A DNA stretch of 12,459 nt. It comes from Synura sp. LO234KE (taxonomy: Eukaryota > Sar > Synurophyceae > Synurales > Mallomonadaceae). Position numbers and translations under genes: made by a program. The notes beneath the pieces were generated by a model. The model was not told the DNA's origin. It saw only the letters and a program-made list of their open reading frames with translations, and ran no database searches. Positions within the stretch are counted from its first letter, which is position 1. Every line of letters starts with the position of its first letter. The DNA lies in the NCBI GenBank assembly GCA_015143735.1, contig VKHC01000408.1, positions 1 to 12,459 of the forward strand, in the 5' to 3' direction. Positions 7,236 through 12,459 of the stretch are shown here, in pieces.

Positions 7236-7780
7236 CTTGGTCACACTAAGTGCTGAAATTCAATTGGGAGCTAGTGGACTTGGCTGTACTCACGCAATTG
7301 CTGTGGACATTTTCTTTCAGAACAGGAAACGGAGAAAATATTCCTGCTACACGTTAAGAGGTACTCTTACTTCTTTCTCTTTAAATGGAACCAGAGAAAC
7401 ACTAGTTTTCGTTGAACTCATTCCAGCTCATCGGGTGCCGGTACTTCAATTGAAGCTTTGGACCTCCTCAATTTCACATTTGACAAAAAAGACTCCCTCA
7501 CGCGTCCCTTCTCATGTATTTCCTCCAAGAATACATGTAGAAACCTGAATGATTGATTACAAATAATATTTATTTGTTTAATTCATCATACTTCCCTATT
7601 CCAAGAGGATGCTGGAGGTAATCGGCACAGTTCACGTTCTTTCTATTCTTCCGGTAGCCAATATAAATATTCTTGCAATATTCTCCCTCGGCTGGTCGGA
7701 TGGAGCCTAGTTCAAGGCAGTCGCTGCGCACATTGCGGCGTAAATTGGTTGAGTTGCAATGTACCTGCACTCTCCGAAGC
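7236..7780. other. Stretch with unconvincing frames and an AT palindrome
   Basis: A plus frame (7237-7548, opening with TTG, no internal ATG) and a minus frame (7570-7770) converge on the palindrome ACAAATAA-TAT-TTATTTGT at 7559-7577, which holds an AATAAA on the minus strand (7565-7570). The sequence TTTTCTTTCAG ending at 7320 would make a good splice acceptor, but no partner donor with a sensible frame is evident. I do not call a gene. Confidence 0.3.
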
Positions 7781-10140
7781 TATTCACGGATGTCCTTGCA
7801 AAGAATTTTCATGGGAAGGCAGTAGCTCTACAAGTTGAATTAGTCACTCGCTTTGCCGCCTTCCGAGCAGATTGATTGGAGGCCAATCAGGAGCTCACAT
7901 ATCTACTTAAAAGAAATTCGGAGTGACATCGACTGGCCCCTGAGGTCTTGCACTTAAGTCCCTCCTGTGCCGGGCTCTATAGAGACACTGAATACACCAA
8001 GCTCGTGTGTTCCCAACCCGCGTTGCTCCCGCGGGCATAGTTGCTAGAATTCCGATCCGACCCAGACGCTCTCGCCAAGGACAGACTTTCGTCCTCTCTG
8101 CCCACCTTTTGTGAATATATACAGATTCTCAACGGAATAGACTCTACTACTTTCAAAATTTTACGGATATCAGCTTGATATTTACTTGAAATTCAACAGA
8201 TAAATGTAAGGATTCACTATTTCTGCGCGTCTTGGAATCTTGAAAGGCACGACAATTCTGAGGCTCGACTTTATGAAGTTTGGTCATTTTATGATTGGAT
8301 TGACTGCGTATGAGATATTTCTCCCTATAATTGATTCATGAATCGCTAAGAACATTCCGTTGATCGCCCAAAGAGCTCAGCTAATATACTAAGTACTAGA
8401 AAAGCCATCTTTAGCTCGGAATCCAACAGTTGGGAATATATTATTGAAAGAAATGACGTCGGAGCTTTCGGCTGCAGAAATATTGGGGCTCGTTTTACCG
8501 ACCTCAAAGTTACATAGAACTTGTCTCTAGTGTTTTTTGACAGAGGGAATAGAATTCTGGACTTCCTCTACACTAGTTCGACTCCTTCCTACTATTAAAC
8601 GCTGGTGCCAGTCCATGGTCAATCTTCGACTATTAACCACCAGTCGTAACCGCGCCACCTAGTAGACGTTGATTCCTCAGCACTAACTGACAGAATATCA
8701 GCTTAGACAAACCAGAGCAGTGTCTCTAACTTAGCGAGGATGAGGGAGAACAGTGCTGATAAGATGTACCCTACCTAACCAGTTTAGCATGGAGCGTGGA
8801 GCGGTGTTTCAAGCTATCAAGGGAGCTCTTATTGGAGAAATGTACTAGTACTTCTTAAATCTCTAACACTTGAGCACAGTTGTTACCTAGTTGCTTGGTG
8901 CTGTTGGGTTATTCTATAAATAAACCAGTTAAGGACTGCTATTTACTAACACTTCTGTCCTAGTTTTTACTATATCTTCTAAGCATGTTGAAACTATGAG
9001 GACTTGATGTTGCACTTCCTGACGTTGACAAATTCTTCCTTTCCTCTCCGTCAATATTAAATATAATTTACCTAAGTTTGTCATCTTGCCTAAGTTATCG
9101 TCCGCGAGTTAAGATTCCGACACTATTAACAAGACAGCAGTTTTACAAACGACTTTTGAACATAGCAAAGGGTTTTACTACTCTGCTTCTGAGTAGTTTC
9201 GCCTCAGAATTCGCCTAAGGACCTCCAGATATACGATACCTCAGCTTTCAAAAGCGCAGGTGACACTACTCCTGGCTTATACTCGCGTAAGCTTTGCCAA
9301 CAGCAAAACCGGAATCTCCAACCTATCCCAGGTCAAGCCAAAGGTAATCCAGCAGGCCTCTAGCTGACTTAATCGAAAAGAGGCTACTGACTTTGCCGAA
9401 CGTTCAGGCTTATCATTGACAGGCATCATGAAGGCACCATCTGTACAATACCGGGAGCATATCTTTCGACGCTAGAAGTGATTTTGTAAGCTAACTTTAT
9501 AGATTCATTTTGACAAGGAAAAGATCTTTCTGCTTTTCGAATTCTGGAAGTTACTCCGATGGACACTACATTCTTTTACCTCCCCCAGGATTGAAAAAGT
9601 AAATCTTCCTTTGATGATTGAATTAAATAGTTTTAGATTAACCTTACGTACAAATTGATTTCCAATATCTTAAGATTGAGTGCTTCTGATAGACTGGATC
9701 AATTCAGCTTAAATTTCTTTTTTCGCTAACTTGTTTATGTGAGTCAAAGTTCGAATTCACTCGGAACGATGTCGTTGAAACTCAAAAACGCACTCGAAAA
9801 GAATCTCACCGTTCCTCGACGATTCTCGGTATTTCCTTCATAAACTCCCAGTTCATGCAATCTCCTCCTGAACATTACTTCGTAAAACTTCTACTCCGAC
9901 GCGTGCACCACGGAACAAGAAATTCGGGTCAGTCCAGCAGCATTCATTTCGAACGAACCCGACGTCAACGTTTATCACAAATTTTTGCTGAAGCGATCAT
10001 ACTCTCGGTCACGGCGCATCTGACGCTGCTGCCGGGAAATTCCGACAGCGTTATAATCGGTTGGCTTGGGCATTTCTCATATCATCAGTGCATTCTCATT
10101 GAGAGTCCCGTTCCATGGAGCACATTTGTCAACCCTTTTC
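7781..10140. other. Long gene-free stretch
   Basis: No reading frame above about 60 codons is credible on either strand. The part from about 7900 to 8130 is GC-richer and has minor hairpins, such as CCCGC/GCGGG near 8018-8036; the remainder is AT-rich. A perfect 12-bp palindrome GATTCATGAATC lies at 8333-8344, which is within chance expectation. The frame 9855-10157 starts at a true ATG but has no recognisable content. Confidence 0.45.
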
Positions 10141-10574
10141 GGAATAAACACGTATGATCGCGACCCAAGACTGGATCGCGGCCCGCCTACTTCTCCTGGA
10201 GCACCCACTTCATGCCTCCATGTTCCCGGTCACGCCTGCTATCAATCAGGGAGCGTTAGAGTATCGGTACCGGACTCACGCACCACAGTGCCGGTATAGA
10301 AGTCGCGGGGTCCCTTCCGGTGATCTCGGCGACTGCTGAGGAGACTCGTTACGAGAGTACACGCTGCGCATCCTTACGGAAGACTTGTCCTGAGTTCAGA
10401 AAGCAATGGAATTCTTTTGGAGTTTGTTCTCTAGTCACTTAACCTGATGGCGGTCAAGGAGCCCACCGAACAGCTTCCTCGAGTTGCGCTGTGCATTTGA
10501 TTTGCTGTGTCTCTATTAACATCACTCACCTTGTAAGTCGGGCTATCTTACCCCCGCATCACTACGGTGTCCTC

Positions 10575-10744
10575 GTCATGCGTGGTGCTTTCTGGAAAAT
10601 CTCATAGTCAATTCCGCCGAGGAAAGTTTGAAGACTAACATAGAGACTAAACCGCACCCGCCGAAAAATCCACTCCCTATGTACCCCGTAACCGAGTGGG
10701 GAGCTCCGGGTGCCTACACCCGGAGGTGGTCATGCGTGGTGCTT
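10575..10744 (+). repeat. 16-bp exact direct repeat, 154 bp apart
   Basis: GTCATGCGTGGTGCTT occurs at 10575-10590 and again at 10729-10744. The flanks do not align. A 16-bp exact repeat is rare by chance in 12 kb. It may mark duplicated ends of a small element, or a repeated functional motif inside the hairpin-dense block. Confidence 0.7.
10704..10725. repeat. Perfect 9-bp GC-rich hairpin with a four-base loop
   Basis: CTCCGGGTG, loop CCTA, CACCCGGAG. It is the most stable short hairpin seen in the window. There is no T-run after it and no gene ending at it, so it is not called a terminator. Confidence 0.65.
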
Positions 10745-10814
10745 GTTTATTGGAACTTTCCTCCTCCTGGGAGTGGTGCGCGCTCCCCCTTCTATCCACT
10801 AGATGAGGACGTAC

Positions 10815-10949
10815 ACTAATCATCCCCGCGGGAGGACTTTAGTACTACGCTTACGGGCGGTAGCGTTCTGCCTGCTTTTCCCCCACTCGGTCGCGTAGCT
10901 AGTACGCTCGCTCTGATGAGTGCGGCGGCAGAGAGGAAGGATGATTAGT
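10815..10949. repeat. 11-bp terminal inverted repeat enclosing nested stems
   Basis: ACTAATCATCC (10815-10825) and GGATGATTAGT (10939-10949) are exact complements. Inside are AGTACTACGC (from about 10841) opposed to GCGTAG(CTA)GTAC (about 10894-10907), and ACGCT(T)AC/GTAGCGT around 10847-10866 as an alternative local stem. No target-site duplication is seen outside the 11-mers (GTAC before, TCAG after). It could be a small foldback element or the template of a folded RNA. Confidence 0.5.
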
Positions 10950-11013
10950 TCAGGCAGGATTAAGGTAGGAGAGCCTTTCTGATAAGACTACTAGTCTTTC
11001 GGTGTCACTATTC

Positions 11014-11025
11014 AGAGAGAGAGAG
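11014..11025 (+). repeat. Short (AG)6 microsatellite
   Basis: Twelve bases of alternating AG. It is too short to be notable, but it marks the edge between the hairpin-dense block and the AT-rich tail. Confidence 0.8.
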
Positions 11026-11029
11026 CGCT

Positions 11030-11554
11030 TTATTTGGCAAAAGATGGTATTCCTTTTATGATGGAGTGAGATACAATATTACCGTCATTGTACTGGTGTC
11101 TAGGAACTGTGTAGATACTCTTGCTCCTGGTAGCAACGCCTGTTAGGAAAATTGATATTAATGTTGTGTGAAGCAGCGATTGAATTGACCGGGCTAATAT
11201 ACGGCCTAGGTACTTGGAAGTAGTTTTGTTCTTGGGGTCCAGCCTATGACTGCAGCTACGGGGTGATGCAACGACTCTTTTATTATTAGAAAATACGGTT
11301 AACTTGCAATGAACGCAAATCATCCATTTTAAAAGTTCATCACTCGACTCGCTTCGGAAGTTTCCAAACGCATATATAAGTACGTCCAGCAAGTCCAGCG
11401 CAGGTTGAAATTGACGGCAAAAGGATCCCCTGACCTTTGTCTCCACATACAGAGCAAGCGATGAAGTTTGGATAAGATCTAAACTCATGAACAGACTCAA
11501 AGTCACTTGCAATAGAATGGATTCTTCGAAGAAATCATGATGGTTCAACAACAT
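11030..11554 (-). CDS. Longest open frame in the window, 174 codons, unidentified
   Basis: The start is taken at the ATG at 11552-11554; a TTG four codons upstream also lies in the open frame. The protein has a hydrophobic N-terminal third (SILLQVTLSLFMSLDLIQ, then SSLALYV). A cysteine-containing middle follows (WMICVHCKLTVF), then a basic region (SCSHRLDPKNKTTSKYLGR), a second hydrophobic helix (SLLHTTLISIFLTGVA) and a basic C-terminus. This could be a membrane protein with two segments, but I recognise no family. The stop codon lies inside AATAAA. By rough statistics a frame this long has under a 10 percent chance of arising randomly here, so it deserves listing but not trust. No introns or promoter are evident. 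Confidence 0.3.
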   Translation of the reverse strand: MLLNHHDFFEESILLQVTLSLFMSLDLIQTSSLALYVETKVRGSFCRQFQPALDLLDVLIYAFGNFRSESSDELLKWMICVHCKLTVFSNNKRVVASPRSCSHRLDPKNKTTSKYLGRILARSIQSLLHTTLISIFLTGVATRSKSIYTVPRHQYNDGNIVSHSIIKGIPSFAK

Positions 11555-11566
11555 GATAGTGTACAA

Positions 11567-12459
11567 TTAATTTTCTTGGCTGTGTAGGGCATATCACCGA
11601 TATTCGCAGGCGACCTGTGTATTCCTGAAGTACATTGGTCGTATGGATTGAGAAGTAGATATTTGATAAGCCCACGCCGCTGTAACATTATTATTCGTTA
11701 ATATTTAAGTTTTGTTGGCCCGAGCCTCTAATATATCTGTTCAGATGTGCCAGTCCGGAAAAACACTTGACTCAATCGCATAATTCCTCTTCCATAACTG
11801 TTTCAAACGGATCAGTGAAAGTCACTCGTGCTGATTGCAGCACTAGCAAAACATTCCACAGGGCTATTCGAACACTGGATGGCCTCCAAATTAATACAGC
11901 CTGTAATCGAATGGAAAAAAACAGCGATATTGGATATTTGGTCTCCGAATCTTTTAAAACTGTGTCAATTGTTCGATTTCCGTCGAACGAATCTTACTGC
12001 ATTTCATAAATGTAAAATTTGACGTTGAACAAAAGCAACATAATCCTCAAGCGCCCGAGAATATCCATGCATAATGAGTTTGATGTAATTTTACGATTGG
12101 CGGTCATTTATAGAGAAAAGGACATGAATACTTCTTTTTTCTCGTAACGCAGATTTCAACATTTGCGGGATATCGAGATGGCAAAATTTTTAGGCGACAA
12201 TCGTCTGTAGTTCCTACATAATTTGAAAAATGAATCATCGCCAGCAGATTTATATAATACAATAATTGAACTTCGAAATCGTGATTATTCAACGAAGTTA
12301 TGAAGCGAAACATACCAGAATAGTGCAATTCGACTGTGGCCTAAAAACACACAAACACATACGTTCCTTATTTCCCACACTCATGCTCCGAAAGCTGATA
12401 TGCGCCTTTCTAGTATCGATACTTTTATGCTTTATACCCGCTTTGTTGCACAGCGATTT
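11567..12459. other. Gene-free AT-rich tail
   Basis: Overlapping plus frames at 11767-12022 and a minus frame at 12104-12328 are short, and two of the three open on TTG; none shows a motif. No RNA gene or repeat array is visible. Confidence 0.45.

Larger units (their letters stand above)
10141..10950. repeat. GC-richer, hairpin-dense block, possible mobile element or structured RNA template
   Basis: The block contrasts with AT-rich flanks and carries stems at close intervals. CGCGACC/GG(A)TCGCG lies at 10159-10180 with one bulged A. TACCGG/CCGGTA lies at 10268-10296. CTTCCG and CGGAAG bracket about 10315-10383. CTCCGGGTG-ccta-CACCCGGAG is perfect at 10704-10725. GGGAG/CTCCC lies near 10770-10788, and ACTAATCATCC/GGATGATTAGT at 10815-10949. 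The string TAACCGAGTGG near 10688 resembles a tRNA-type A box (9 of 11), but no B box follows, so a tRNA-derived SINE is not shown. No credible reading frame spans it. Confidence 0.4.

Noticed and set aside
7237-7548. Plus-strand frame of about 103 codons
   Set aside because: It opens on TTG, has no internal ATG, and no acceptor/donor pair gives a sensible exon.
8333-8344. 12-bp palindrome GATTCATGAATC
   Set aside because: About three 12-bp palindromes are expected by chance in a window of this size and nothing else supports it.
8536-8590. Possible tRNA: TGACAGAGGG as A box and AGTTCGACTCC as B box about 40 bases apart
   Set aside because: No cloverleaf can be drawn: the T stem does not pair and there is no acceptor stem.
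9748-9758. B-box-like GTTCGAATTC, and GGTTCGAGTAG near 3401
   Set aside because: Neither has an upstream A box at a suitable distance or pairing arms.
10913-10949. Hammerhead ribozyme suggested by CTGATGAG near a closing stem
   Set aside because: Stem II cannot be formed next to a GAAA; the sequence reads GAGAGGAA, and no UH cleavage site lies after the outer stem. Only the layout is similar, so no ribozyme is annotated.

Overview
This 12.5-kb window looks like animal nuclear DNA. It shows GT-AG introns with consensus donors (GTGAGT, GTGAGA) and pyrimidine-rich acceptors, AATAAA signals at the ends of reading frames, short broken reading frames, and large gene-poor repeat-rich stretches of mixed base composition. 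I see no prokaryotic operon, no Shine-Dalgarno-led gene, no rRNA, no convincing tRNA and no CRISPR array. A helminth or arthropod is a guess; nothing in the sequence fixes the phylum.

Positions 1-330 hold no gene that I can support. The best-structured part is about 340-2650. Two arrays built from related short units lie in opposite orientations: the left array (about 340-680) reads GACTTTACATGG, and the right array (2378-2574) reads CCATGTAAAGTC with a strict 14-bp period. Both are mixed with variants of a 16-bp palindrome, ACCAGCTATAGCTGGT. Between them lie a short reading frame resembling a Plavaka/CACTA-type transposase (649-885) and a broken, intron-containing gene of unknown identity (about 866-2265). 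The intron of that gene carries a 73-nt inverted copy of the start of the next exon, so a transcript could fold over its own 3' splice site. My reading is a decayed DNA transposon with inverted subterminal repeats enclosing a captured or overlapping host gene. This rests on layout; the element ends were not found.

From 2650 to 4250 the window is mostly silent, except for one convincing internal exon (3636-3868) with good splice sites, possibly joined in phase to a second exon starting at 4239. From 4250 to 10140 there are only short, unrecognised reading frames (6092-6508 +, 7020-7235 -) and a few strong hairpins (4569-4625, 7037-7059).

The block 10141-10950 is GC-richer than its flanks and dense in hairpins. 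It contains a 16-bp direct repeat and a nested inverted repeat, and may be a small mobile element or the template of a structured RNA. The longest reading frame in the window, 174 codons on the minus strand (11030-11554), follows; it is unrecognised. The final 900 bases hold nothing I can support.
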